Source of the DNA: Desmodesmus armatus
Taxonomy: Eukaryota > Chlorophyta > Chlorophyceae > Sphaeropleales > Scenedesmaceae
Direction of reading: 5' to 3'
DNA: 64,000 nt
NCBI GenBank assembly: GCA_007449985.2
Contig: VIIQ02000574.1
Coordinates: forward strand, 434,001 to 498,000
Part shown: piece after piece, positions 1-11,832 of the stretch
How positions within the stretch are numbered: the first letter of the stretch is position 1
How the letters are laid out: each line of letters starts with the position of its first letter
Notes under the pieces: generated by a model
Databases searched by the model: none
The model's input: the letters and a program-made list of their open reading frames with translations, nothing else
What the model was told of the DNA's origin: nothing
Position numbers and translations under genes: made by a program

Positions 1-3000
1 CAATGCGCATGTACGGATGCATGTTGAACAACGCAGCATCTGTGGGCGGGGGTCTCGTGTGTACGGACAGTGCGTGGGCAGTGATTGGGGAGTGTGTCAC
101 TTTCATGCACAACAGGGCTGGAAATTTGGGGCTCGGCAACATCACAAAAAGGTATCTTACCGAGGCTGGTGGAGGGGCTGTAGCAGTCAATGGGCCACGT
201 GCCATGCTGAAGCTGGGCAGCTGTGTTGTCCTTGCCAACAACACGGCATCGCTGATTGGTGGCGGGTTGCTGTTTCACCACAATACACCCATCGTCAGCT
301 CTCGCAAGAGTTTTGCCGAGTGTGCTGCATGGTGCAGCGGGCGCCAGCAGGCTCCTGCATGTTGTCAGAGCACGTGGCAGCCTGCTGCTATGCAGGCAAT
401 GTTTGTTGCCAAATGTCAAAAGCCTAAACCATCTTCAAGCATAGGTGGTCAGCGTGCCGAAACACTGCCGCTGTTGCATGAAGGCATCAACACTGGCAGC
501 AAGGCTTGGGACAGCCTTCCTGGACTCATGATTGTGGGCAATGCAGCTGACATGGGGGGTGGCATCTACCTCATGGGGTATCCAGTTGATGGTGCTGGCG
601 ATATGACAAGCCTGATAGCCAACGCAACAATCATGTGCAACACCGGCCGCACCACTGGAGGCGGCGTCGTGACCGGCGGCACACGGCAGGCTCTTGAACT
701 GACAGACACTGTGGTGGCAAGCAACAAGGCAACTTATGGCGCTGGTTTGGTAGTAACAAGCGAGTCTACCGCCACCTGCTCAGGGACCACTGTCATTGCG
801 CACAACTTGGCAACTGGTGGGCGCTCGTATGCTGGGGGTGTGAGTGTGCTTGGTGCACTGGTGCTGAAGGATCAGGCTGTTGTGGAGCACAATGAGGCCA
901 CATTCTATGGAGGCGGTGTTGCACTGGAATTCTCTGCCTCCCTCGAGTTACAGGGCCAAGCAGAGGTGCGCTACAACAAAGCAAGTACAGGAGGCGGGCT
1001 TGCATTGGCCAACTGGTTTGGTACGCATTTTGAGTCGTACGACATATTCAAGTCAGTGCATGACAACGAGGCCGACACCGCCAAGAACATCTACCTCCCT
1101 CCTCGCAACTTCAGTGCAATGCTGGTTGGCAGTAATGGCCGTGTTTCTCAAATCAACACGACCTTCATCTTCAACACAGTAAGCAGGGTCCCCAGAGACC
1201 AGGGGGTCATGCCCCTGGCTGTGCGCATCACAAGCCACAACAACCTCCCTGTTGCAGGGGCCCTGGTGCGCATCACCCTTGGTACCAATGAGCTACTGGG
1301 AGGTTTTCGCAAGACCAATGAATCTGGCGTCGCAGATTTTTACGACCTCAAGCTCCGTGCACCCCCAGGGCTCTACAACATCACCATTGCACCCCTGGAC
1401 TGGTTCTTTTCCCCAAAGCCCATGCATTTGTTGGTCAGGGTGCGGAGCTGCCAGCCAGGGGAAGTGACGCAGGGGTTGTCGGATGCCTGTGAGCCCTGCA
1501 CGCAGGGGAGCTACAGCCTCGACCCAGCCAATGCAAGCTGTGATGCTTGTCCTGAGGGGCGACGTGCCCGGGGCGCACCTCAATGCTGCCATTGCCAGGG
1601 TTCTTCCATTCAAGCAACCGGAGCAACCAGTTTCACAGGTAGGTAGGATAACTTGGGAGTTACACGCACCCACGGCAATTACATGTGTATACTGAGAGAA
1701 CTCCGAAAGGACACGGCCTTCCATGAACTTAGGCAAGTGCATAATGTGGCCAGGGAAAGCCATGGATCATTAACCCTCTGGGGCTTCGTGCATTTGCGCA
1801 AGCAGGTGGGAATGTGTGTTGCCAACACCGGGTGCTTGTTGACCTCTGTTGGCAATCAGCAGTGCAATGTCACCACGCAGAGTGATTCCTCAGCAGTTGC
1901 AATTGCTCACTAAGTGATGAGTACATGCTGACCTGCTGTTTCGCTGCAGGTGCCCCAATCCACTGGCTTGTGCCCCACATGCAGGCTTGCCGTGTGCTGA
2001 AGGCTACACCGGCAACCTGTGTGGGAGCTGTGCCGCTCATTGGGGAATGACCACGCTGTTCAAGTGTCGGAGGTGCCTGCCGGTGCCAACCATCATTGCA
2101 CTGTACATAGCAGCCTGTATGGTCATGCTGGCTCTGGTCCAGCTGCTATCACACCTCACGCTGCTGCAAAACATCAAGGCGGCACAAGCAAGTGCCGCGC
2201 AGCAGCTAGGGCCCTCGAGCTCTGCTGCAGCTGCTGCCCCCACCCTAGAGGCAGCAGATGTACTGAAGAGCCTGGTGATGTATGCTCAGTACCTCGTCAT
2301 CATTGGAAGCATGAAGATCACTTGGCCTAAGTCCCTGAGCTACCCTCTGCAGGCCTTGCAATGGCTATGGTCCTCAGCTTCGTCTGAGACCTTGGCTATG
2401 GAGTGTGTTCTAAGGCAGGGAGCAATGGCAGGGCGGTTACCTATTCCCATCCAGAGGTTTCTCATGCACCTGCTGGCTCCGTGTGCGGTGTTTGGAGTGT
2501 TGGTTATCTGCAAACTGCTGTTGGTACCTGCTGCACGATATGTGTTCCTGAGCTGGTGCACCTGTGGCCCCACCGCTGGCAGGAGAGGTGCCCACAGGGG
2601 GAGTAACTCCCGCCCACAGTGCTGTGCACTCCTGCTCGTCACTTGGCGCATGTTGTGCAGGGGAGTGTGTGGTTGCTGCCAATTTATGACTGCCCCACCT
2701 GGGGGCCAAGTGTCTAGGCGGTGCTCGTGTGTAGTGTTAGGGATGGTGACTCTGTTTACTTTCCTGCCGTCTCTTTCCACGGCGGTGCTGGGCATGCTTG
2801 TGTGCCGTAAGATAGATGACCCTCACTCGTCGCTGCCCTACAGGCACACTGCTGCGGCCAACGGCTCTTACTTTGCATATGACCTGCAGCAGCCGTGCCT
2901 GCAGGGCTACCATCAAACATGGATGGCACTGGTGGTTCCCTGTGCTGTGATTCTCTGTGTGCTGCTGCCTGCCGGCATAGCTGCACTGATGTGGCGCAAG

Positions 3001-3534
3001 CGCTTTCAGTTGGACGAGCCAGACACCTGCCACATGTATGGCTTTCTGTATAGAAACTATAGGCCGCCCATGTGTGCGTGGGAGGCTGTGGCGGTGGTGC
3101 AGACGAATGTCTTGGTTGCTGTCGCGGTCTTTGGCCTTGCCCTGGGAGGGTTTTACCAGGCCCTGGTTATGAATGCTGCACTTGCCGTCATGGTGGTGCT
3201 GCTGTTGGTGTTTCAGCCGTACAAATGTCAGCATCTTTACAGGCTGAGGCTGGTTGGCCTGCAGCTGCTGCTGCTCACCAGCTATGCATCCCTGTCTTTC
3301 ATGGACATCACATACCAGAACCTGCACCTGGACCTTGAAGTGTACAGCATGGCAATGGGTGCAGTGGTGTTGGTGTTCAACGTGGTGTATGTGCTGTTCT
3401 GCCTTGGCTTGCTGTGTCGCAGCATGACCTGCCTTCTGCCACTGATGGCTTGTGTCACTAGGAGGCATGGCAGGGCCCCTCCTGCCACAGTACCAAGCGG
3501 CAAGCCAACAGCACAGCAGCATCCGGGTGTGTGA
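1..3534 (+). CDS. Beta-helix / Cys-rich / multi-pass membrane protein, 5' end missing, one frameshift
   Basis: The coding frame is already open at the left edge, so the N-terminus is missing. Exons read as 3-1638 and 1950-3534. The first ~430 residues are Gly-rich repeats of the parallel beta-helix type (NNTA..GGG, HNEATFYGGG), as in polymorphic-membrane-protein-like algal surface proteins. A Cys-rich ephrin-receptor-like module follows (CEPCTQGSY, CPEG, later CAEGYTGNLCGSC). The second exon encodes about 8-9 hydrophobic helices and a short tail. The G run at 1556-1559 seems one base short. Before it the frame reads CPEG; after it only another frame gives the expected Cys/His continuation (ATCPG, LPLPGFFHSS, FHR), which joins exon 2 in phase (R-CPNPLAC) through the good donor at 1639. 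Without that correction, a second donor at 1643 also keeps frame but loses the motif. The ligand and role are unknown; a cell-surface protein is inferred. Confidence 0.8.
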
Positions 3535-3732
3535 CCATCTTGCTTGCTTGACTGCAGAAATATGCCTTATTGCCGCTCAGCCATGCTAGCACTGCATTGC
3601 TAGAACTCAACGTCAGGTTTGATACAAATTGTGCAACAGCTGCGACCAAGAAACGTGGCGCCCAATGCAGGAGCCAGACGACTGTCATGACAGCCACATT
3701 GTCAACAGGCATAGTTTGACACGTAAAATGGC

Positions 3733-3737
3733 TGTAA
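3733..3737 (+). terminator. Candidate polyadenylation signal TGTAA for the membrane protein gene
   Basis: TGTAA is the usual chlorophycean poly(A) signal. This copy lies about 200 nt after the stop at 3534; a second one is at 3801-3805. Convergent ATG5 ends at 3821, so the two 3' ends nearly touch. Confidence 0.4.
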
Positions 3738-3820
3738 ATTGTGTCATGAAGCACTCACTTGAAGCAGACAACCAAACACCTGCCCCGGCAACAGTGTCAG
3801 TGTAAACAGCGTCCAGCATG

Positions 3821-6798
3821 TCATGTCAGATGCACCACCACATACAGGAAGCCATCAGCTGCCTTGAAGTTGGTGTGCAGCCACCCCAGGGGTGTGCGCC
3901 AGTCCGGCTGCACACCACACACGTAAACAGCACACGAGGAAGGCCAAGAGGCCGGCAACACCATCTCACCAGCTGCCGTACTGCTGCTGCTTGCTGCCAC
4001 TCCTGCTGCCTCCACTGCTGCTGCTGGTATCTGCAATGGACTGCTTGTACCCGGTGCTGCTGCATCGAATGCTGCGTTTGTGGGTTTGCTGCTGCCAGGT
4101 GCATCTGCAGTGGCAGCAGCTTCTGGATGGCTGCCTGCTGTTGCAAGCACCCCTAGTGGGTCACCCGCATCTGCCTGTGCTTGCTGCTTCTGCACTGCTT
4201 CACTGCCTGCGTCCTTGCTGCCTTCCTGAGGCAGCCCCTCAGCTTCCTGCTGTTGCTGCTGCTCAGGTGGCAGCTGCTGCTGTTGCGGCTGCGTGTGCTG
4301 CGGTTGAGTGCTGCTGTCGCTGCCTGCTGCAGCTGCTGCTGGTTGCTGTGGTGCTGGGAAGCGCTGTGGCATGACCACATGCACCAGGTGTGCCAGCAAT
4401 GTGGCACTGCCATCTGGCTGCTGCACCTCGATGGCCCTGTTGGTACTGTACACATCACTCCAAACACCAATCAACCCTACGGACAACACATCACACATTG
4501 ACACAATTTGTGAATAGAAGGCCCAGCAGGGGGCAAGCAAGATGCAGGTGGGATAGCAGCCATCAGCAACAGCCGGCACACTGCTATGCAGGACATTGTC
4601 AATCACTTGGAATGTATCGGCATGTAGCTTCCAAGGTCCTGCTTCTGAAGCATGCAGTGCAGGTAGAATTATGTAACCCCACTGGTTAGCAGGAGCCACA
4701 GTGGAGCTACAAGGTGCCTTGTGCAGGGATTGCGAGGCCAACAGCATGCACACTGCACCAGCAGTGCCACTGCTGATAAGAAGTGCTGGCAGTGGGTACA
4801 CCCAGACGCTGCTGCACCTCCCACCTGCAGCACCGTCTGCCTTGTGTTGCCGGATGAACAGCCTGACAGGCGCTGTGGGTACCTTAGAGCCTTGTCGCTG
4901 CGCGTGAACAGCAGGACGGGCAGCACCAAACAGCAGTACAGCAGGACTTAGCATACTGCGTCCACAAACACCACACTGTAAGCTTCAGTGAAGCCGACGT
5001 GCACCAATAAGCAAGCTGTCTGCTGCACAAGCAGCTAGCCATTGTTTGTGCCGCCTGCTAGTATTTGGCAGTCAACCTCACAAGCTGCTTCGGCAACCTA
5101 CCCCCCGCGCACCACCCACACTATCCATGCAAGGCCGTACCTCTGTTGGGACCAGGCGCAGGGGTGTGAGGTGCTGGCGCACCACCACCCCGTCCCCCCT
5201 GTTGACTGCCGCCCACAGCTCATCCTGTACTGTCAGCCGCATGACGGCATTGCAGCCGTCTGTGCCGCGACAGCAGTAGCCAGCCTCCTGCACAGCACAT
5301 CACCAGCAACAGAACAACATGGGCAGCAGCAGCAATCTCAACGATTGCAAAATATCATGAAGGGGCAGAATCCTGGAGGCAGCAAATGTTACGTGGCCAG
5401 GAGCAATGGCTGTGTCGAGACACACAAGCCTCTGCTTCCTCCCCCATCAGACAGCATGTTGTGTGGGCAGCTTACAGCGCTAGCGACTTGCGCCAACAAT
5501 CAGGCACGACTGTCCAGATGTAGCTGCTGCTCAGCACAACATCATCTGGCTGAAGCAGTGCACAACAACATAGCTGTCAGCACGTCCTTGACGCATCCTG
5601 CAACGCTGGCAGCAGCTAGCAGCACTGGCTGGCATGACCTGCTTGTCCATCATCGCTTACCTTGAGGCTGGTGAGGAAGTGGTCCTGTGCTGAGCCAGCA
5701 TTCTGCCAGCCATTGGCCAGTGAGGCAGGCTGGTTGCGGAAGTGCACCGTGAGACACCAGGGGATGGCTGACGTGCTGAACACAGCACCACCCCCACTCT
5801 GCTGCTGCTGTTGCTGCGTTGGCTGTGGTGTCAACAAGTCATGCAGCACCCCCAGAGGTTGTGTCCTGCATACACCACAGATCAGAGCGAAGGCAGGATG
5901 TGTGCATGTCATCGAGCGGGCTCCGTGCTGGCTGCCAATGGTCCCAATCAGGCTCTGCAATCCCCAATTGTGAGGTTTCTGATGAACCCCCTCCCTCCCC
6001 CTCCCCTCGCCCGACCTCACCACCACGATCCTAGCACATGTGTGAAGCAACAGGAACTAAGTGCATGATACATGCACGTCATACCCACCAATTGAGTGCC
6101 AAGCCCTCGTACTCAAACCAGGGTGCAGGCTTGGGCTGGCTCTTGTCCTGGCAAGGCATCTGCAAGAGCACATGCTGCACCCAAGCAAACAACAGACAAC
6201 CAAAGAGGGGTGGCTGCGTAAGCGGAGAGCCACGCTGTGCACTATGCGACTGGTATCCAGGTACAGCTGTTGTGGTGCCAATGTAGAAGATGGGAATCTT
6301 CACATTCACAAGCTGCTGAAATAGGCTGGCAGATAATGTCCAGCAAAAAAGAGGGCAGCTGTCAGCCATCGCATCTGCAGCTTCATCACACCTGGAAGAA
6401 GCTCAGGCACTGCTGCGCCAGCGCTGGAAGGTACGCAAACCGGGGTGCCAGCAACTGCAACGACCAACATGCCAGGGGGTCAGTCAGCATCACCCTGTGA
6501 GAGCTACAAGCTTGTACTATTTGCCAGGACTGCAGATACACCAGAACGATGCCACAGAACTCCAATCAACGATATCAGGTTGAGAAACCTGCTCGTACAC
6601 CAGCAGTTGCATACATGGACTGGCTTGACATCACCAGGAGAGCTGATTTCATCTTGGGCCAGTGACAAGCGGATGGGGATCTGCAGAGTGCAGCAAGAGC
6701 ATGAGCACATTGGTCTGTGAGCGTGTGAAGCATTTTCCAACGCCAGCATTGTGGAAGGCACTGTTCACCTTGAGCTGCCAAAGGTCCTCTGCTGACAT
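3821..6798 (-). CDS. ATG5: Autophagy protein ATG5
   Basis: Exons on the minus strand are 6798-6769, 6680-6615, 6454-6392, 6174-6089, 5865-5661, 5287-5141, 4897-4825 and 4476-3821. All phases agree and give 441 residues. Matches to ATG5 run in order: an early W before IPIRLSLA (11-18); LLAPRFAYLPAL (33-44); PWFEYEG with LNWTQPLGVLHDLL (about 70-95); IPWCLTVHFRN; FLTSLK-EAGY (K150 at the exon 5/6 junction); VPTAPVRLFIR (205-215); and a C-terminal VYVCGVQPDW plus ADGFLYVVVHL. By family knowledge the Lys before EA is the ATG12 acceptor, and ATG12-ATG5 with ATG16 drives ATG8 lipidation on growing autophagosome membranes. Unusual: about 125 residues of Gln/Ala/Ser-rich low complexity (roughly 270-395) are inserted in the C-terminal ubiquitin-like fold. 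The start ATG at 6798 puts the early Trp where plant ATG5 has it. Confidence 0.95.
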
Positions 6799-7174
6799 GT
6801 CGCCTGCTGCACTTCTCTGCCTGCTTGATGCTGCCAGTGGTGACGCCTGCCAAGCCCTGAGACTTCTGAGAGTCCTGTAAAACACAATCAGGAAACGATC
6901 CCAGATAATGTGCCTCTTGCCCCACCCTGATGATCAGTGATCTCTGTCCAAACTCAGGCTTGCAACAACTGTCGACGTGACGTGAAGTATTGGGTGATCG
7001 TCAAATAAAGTCAACATCAGGCGTACAAGCTGTTACAGCTGGCTTTGCAATGCATTTTGGTCCGGGACCTAAACCTGATCCCAGGTCCCACCAGCCTGTC
7101 TCAACAGCAGCTTGCCTCCAACCACACCGACAATCTCGTCACCTTCACGTAAGCCCGCCAGTCTCAGTGTTGAA
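6799..7174. promoter_or_regulatory. Shared 5' region of divergent ATG5 and F-box/LRR genes
   Basis: The start codons of ATG5 (6798, minus) and the F-box gene (7175, plus) are 376 bp apart, so both promoters and 5' UTRs must lie here. I see no convincing TATA box on either strand. AT-richer patches occur around 6880-6905 and 7005-7015. Confidence 0.4.
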
Positions 7175-10100
7175 CATGATGAACTCACTGCTGAGTTTGC
7201 CAGAGCACGTCTTGGCTGCAATCTTCAGCCACCTCACCCCTCCAGCCCTAGCTGTCTGCAGCCTCGTCTGCACAGCTTGGAAGGACCTGCCATACGAGTA
7301 TCTGCCTCAGAAGCTGCAAGTCTATCCTGGAGCACGGGCCACTGGCATCTTGGAGGCAGGGCTACACCGATGCAGGTGAGCAGGTTGAGGGCACCAAGCA
7401 GTACAAACCCCTTTTGCTGGTGTATCAGAAGCAGACTTGGCTTGCTGCATCCAGTGTTTGCCACACCAGCAGGGAATGACAAAACCGTCTTGATCGCAGG
7501 AACGTCCACACCATCAGCGTCCACACCATCAGCAGCATGGACAAGCTGTGGCCAGGATATGCTGTTGCACTTGCCCAGCAGCGGTTGCCTGCTTTGCGGC
7601 AGCTACACATCCAGCACAGCAGCAACACTGACGTATCACACCTGGAGCAGCTACGCACCATCCTGCAGGTAGGCATGAAGCAATGTGGCAGCAGGACCAA
7701 GCAGCTTCGCAGGACGCCAATTTGTGCAACAGTCACATGAACCGCCGAACGTGTTCCTGGCCCAACATTCAGCCGTAGCATGCACCTGTAGTTGCAGCCG
7801 ATCCGGCTTGTTGCACTGGTGCTGCTGCTTCCCTTACAGTCATGCTGTTGACTTGATCAATGACAAGGGGCATACCACAATCTGCAGGACAGAAAGTCAG
7901 CCCTACTGCTCTGCCTGAGGCGCAATGCTTTGTGCATTGCAGCAGCTGAGCCTTCACGCCGCCCATCCCTCTCCTGCTGGTGCGCGCAGGTCCAAGGGCC
8001 GCAGTGCTGCCTGCACTTAGCCCTCACTGACAAGGCCTCCCTTCAGGCCCTGCTGCCCCTGCTACCCCTCCCCGGCCTCGCCAGCCTTGAGCTCAACATG
8101 CCCTACCTGGCAGATGGGGCCCTGCAGCTACTGCTGCATGCAGCAACAGTACAGGCAGAAGCGCTGCAGCGCAGCAGCAGCTGTGCAGTGTCTGTCCTGC
8201 CTCCTACAGCCGCAGTACAGCCTTGGGCAGTAGCAGCAGGAGTGCCTGATCAGCAGCAGCAGGGTGTGCTGAGGGTGGGGCTGTGGGTATGCTGCTGGGG
8301 AGGCTGCCCAGGCCTGAATTTGTCCGAGGCGGCTGCACTGCATGGGAAGCTGCAGGAGCTGCCTTGCTGTAGGATGACAGGCTGCGAATCGGTGAATGTT
8401 ACCAGTGATGCAGATTTGCAGGGGGTTGGGCAGCTACAGGGGTTGCAGGCGCTGGGGATCTGCTTTGTGAATGATAGCAGCAGCAACGGAAGTGGGAAGA
8501 TGCCGGACAGGCTGCGGGCAACGGCCTTGGCTGCTGGGGTGGACATGGGCGGGGATGCAGAGGGTGAGGCAGTAGCCACAACAGCAGGGGACATGGGTAG
8601 CGACGGCAGCAGCAGCAGTAGCTACAGTGCTGGCTTGGGTGTGCTGGCAACACTTGCCAGCACATTGAAGCAGCTCAGCATCAGGGGCTCTCCGCCTGGT
8701 AGCTGGGAGGTGGCTGGCAGCAGCACATGTCCCTCTCCTCCGTCACTGCCGCAACAGCCACAGCAGTTTCCCGACGCTGCCGCACAGCAGCAGCTGCAGT
8801 CGTCCCCACAGCAGGTGCAGCTGCAGCAGCATGCCTTGTCAAGCCTGACAGGGCTTACCAAGCTATCCTTACAGAAGGACTGGGCCCAGCCGGCCCTCCC
8901 ACTGGGGCCGCTTGCTGTGCTGACCTTGCTGCAGGAGCTGGCCCTTGAGCGGCATGGCCTGCAGCACCGCAGCGAGCTCAGCTGCCTGGGGGCCCTCACT
9001 AACCTGAGGGTGCTGTCTCTTGTGCTGACAGTGACGGCAGATGAGCTGCAGGATTCTGGCAGCTGGCAGCATGCAGGGGGTCCAGCACACTGGCTGCAGC
9101 AGCGCGTGCAGGACGAAGCGACAGCTGCTGTCATGGACCGCCTCAGCACACTGAAGGTGCAGGACAGCACTGCAGCGGCGGCAGCCATGGAGTGTGATGA
9201 TGGCAGTGGCAGTGTGTCCTGCAGCTGCTGCTGCAGCTGCTGCCCTGTGCAGTTGCAGGGGGTGTGCTCAGGGCCCAGCTGCACTGATGATGCAGCAGGG
9301 CCACTGCGTGCCGGGCAGGCAGATATGCAAGGCTTGGATGGCCAGGGCGGAGGTGCAGCCAATGCTGCGGATATGCTGCGGGAGGTGCTGGCATGTCCTG
9401 TGCTCAGCACTGCCAGTAGCCCAGCACTACTTGACTGGGCATGGTTGGCTAGGCTGCAACAGCTGGAGAATGCCTGGCTGCAGGTGCGCAACAGCATTGT
9501 GTCAGGCATTGTTTGTGCAGCAGTCGTCAACAATCAGTACAGTTGAGCAAGCCCTGGCGGTAGCCTTGTGCCTGATGCCATTATGGTAGCATGGCCTCCT
9601 TGCATGGGCTGCTAGCTCAATAGGTGACCTGAAATGCATGGCAGCACTGGGACGCTTCACCTTGGCTGCCCCCGCTGACTCTCAATATGCTGACAGCACA
9701 CCTGTGTGCTGCGCAACTTCTGCTGCCTGTGTTGCTGAATGGCACACATGTGTGCCACACAACTCCTGCTGCACATGTTGCTGCTCCCCCCCACCACCCC
9801 CCTGCAGGTGCCGCACCTGGACTTGACCTGCCTTCCCAGCAGCCTTGTTGAGTTGGACGCTCAGCAGCCGCGTGATCTCACACGTGTCAGCATCACATGC
9901 AGCAACAGCAGAGGCATCAACCTGCCACGCCTTCAGCACCTGGTGCTGCCACACCTACTGCAGCCTTCCCAACAGCCCCCCATGCAGGATGCTGGTGCAG
10001 GATCTGTGCAGGACCCGTCTGTGCAGCCCACCAGCATGGTTAGTGGCAGCACCAGCAGCAGGAGTGAAGATCTCGACAGCGACTGCAGTAGTGACAGTGA

Positions 10101-10410
10101 TGGTGCAGCAGACCTACAGCATCACTGGGAGGCAGCAGTGCTGTTGTCATTGGCCCTAGGCGCTCCCAATGTGAAGGAGGTGGAGCTAGTGCAATGGCAA
10201 CCTCCCAGTGCATGTGTGGTAGCGGCTGCACAAAGGTTGCCGTGGTTGAAGCTGCTTAGTTTGGTGGGGCCTGAGGGTGCGTGTGATGAGCTTCGGGCGT
10301 CTGTGTCAGCGGCACGGTTAGAGCTGGGGTTGAGGGGTGTACAGGTGCAGCTGCAGGAGCCCCTGGTGCTGTCGAGCTTCCCTTGGAGCAGTGTGTTGTC
10401 AGCGCGGTGA
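7175..10410 (+). CDS. F-box protein with leucine-rich repeats
   Basis: The N-terminus carries an F-box: SLPEHVLAAIFSHLTPPAL, then CSLVCTAWKDL. Exons read 7175-7375, about 7500-7668, 7990-9483 and 9808-10410, giving about 820 residues. Downstream are irregular leucine-rich repeats (LPGLASLELNMPYL, LTGLTKLSL, LTNLRVLSLVLTV, LPRLQHLVLP) broken by long Ala/Gln/Ser runs. F-box proteins bind SKP1 in SCF ubiquitin ligases and the repeats would choose the substrate, which is unknown here. The joins 7668/7990 and 9483/9808 are phase-consistent. The join from exon 1 (phase 0) to exon 2 is not: every AG I found upstream of exon 2 gives the other phase, so a small exon or a frame error may be missed between 7376 and 7537. 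Decayed copies of this gene's 3' end occur at 13540 and 17460. Confidence 0.8.
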
Positions 10411-10621
10411 TCTAAGGCTGTTGCGTTTTGCTACTATCAATGCAGTGTGTTCAATATGTGCAACTTTGGGAGGGTCTGTTCGCCACTCGGCCGGCTTGCT
10501 TTCAGAAGCGAAGTGCGGGGGCAATCTTTCTCTGACGCAAACTCTTTAAAATCCAACACAATTTCAAGGTTATTGGTCGCCCGCGAACATGCTGGCCCGC
10601 CTGCGACCTTCAAGAAAACTG

Positions 10622-10695
10622 ACCGTAACCTTCGGGCAGTATTCCGTCCTGGCAGCGACGTCGACGTGTCGTCGAGAGCTCGGACATCTATATCC
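10622..10695 (+). promoter_or_regulatory. Conserved promoter block and TATA box of secreted-protein copy 1
   Basis: CCGTAACCTTCGGGC and ATTCCGTCCTGGCAG are almost identical to blocks before copies 2 and 3. They are followed by a TATATCC-type TATA box at about 10689, 88 nt before the ATG. Conservation between the three copies is higher here than in the rest of the upstream DNA. Confidence 0.6.
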
Positions 10696-10776
10696 TGACA
10701 TTACTCTGTTGATCAATGTTTTTATCAATTTTTCTGTAAACTGTGTCGAGCTTCCGCACATACATGCACACAAGCC

Positions 10777-11832
10777 ATGGTCTTTGACGGGATTGTTCGA
10801 TCACATGTGGCATTGCTTCTGCTGTTTGCTGGCAGCACCACAGCACAGTGGGACCCTGCAACAGGCCTGATCAAGCCCACGTCGGGGCTCCCGAGTTTTG
10901 ATCCTATCCCATGGAATGTGGCCTACAAACAGACATTTCGCAACATTCCAATCCACAAAGCCGAACGTATCCCCGGGGCTACATGGCCTTACGCCCCTAT
11001 TCCAGGTGTCAACACGCCTGAGAAGTGCTCAGCAAATGGCTTTGACACCACACCCATAAGCACTGTCGAAGCGGTAAGTATAGCCTGCACCTCAGCGAGG
11101 CAGGTACTTGCTTCAGCGGCTTACTATGTCCGTGCCAGTCCCACACACATCGTAGCCTGATTAGTGGCCCATGTGCCAGTGCCACGCACCTTTTAAGGTG
11201 CTTCAAACCTACAACTGCATGCAGCGCTGCCAGCACTCCATCAAGAGATATCATCACGCGGGTGGTGCACCATGCACATGCACTCAAGTCTTTTTTCCCC
11301 TGACACCTTGCTGCAGGGTTCCTGCTTCTACAAGAACAACACTGATGGCACATTTGACTTCTGGCGCAAGGAAAGGACCTTTGCCTTCTCACAGGCCAAC
11401 TGCTACTGCTACGCACTCAACCGCTTTGACGGTGAGACAGAAAGCAAGCACGCCCTGCACAGGGTGATGAACTGCCCAGGTGGTCACCACTCTGGACACC
11501 CACTGGCATTGGTACATACGTACAGTGCAAGTGTACATTTCAAGCAGGAGCAGGCGCAGCAAGCTGACTGGGAACGCAAGCAAGACACACAGGCTTTCAA
11601 GGACTGGAAGCAGAAGCAGCTGGTGGCACTAGAGTTGGTGCCTGCCACCACCAACACTGTCAGCCAACCAAGTGCATCTACAGGCACTGATGGAAGTCAT
11701 ACAGGCCTGACGGCAGCTGCGCAGAGTCAGCTGCAGCTGGGGGGCGCTTCTGACGGCGGTGGTGCTGGCAAGGCAGGTCTATCTCAAGCTCCCACTGCTG
11801 GCAGGAAGCTGAAGTCTTTTGTCGTGGTGTAG
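10777..11832 (+). CDS. Secreted Cys-rich family protein, copy 1 (internally deleted)
   Basis: Exon 1 (10777-11073) encodes a signal peptide of about 23 residues (cleavage after STTA) and then QWDPATG..KPTSG. Exon 2 starts at 11317 with GSCFYKNNTDGTFDFWRKE and NCYCYALNRFDG. In copies 2 and 3 a donor follows ..RFEG and three further regions come next. Here the donor (G|GTGAGA, 11431) is still present, but the exons for GDTCQPG.., GHYIV.., EDFH.. and the fourth-exon start are gone. The frame stays open through about 110 nt of former intron and joins the C-terminal part (ADWERKQDTQAFKDWKQKQL.., ending GRKLKSFVVV), giving 270 residues. Splicing 11431 to the AG at about 11543 would break the frame, so read-through fits best. 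The function of the family is unknown. Either a shortened functional paralogue or a decaying one. Confidence 0.65.

Noticed and set aside
3892..4517. Plus-strand Leu/Cys-rich frames
   Set aside because: They are antisense shadows of the Gln/Ala-rich insert of ATG5 (CTG/CAG repeats).
8622..9533. Minus-strand 300-codon Ser/Cys/Ala frame
   Set aside because: Shadow of the F-box/LRR exon caused by CTG repeats; no start context, splice sites or domain.
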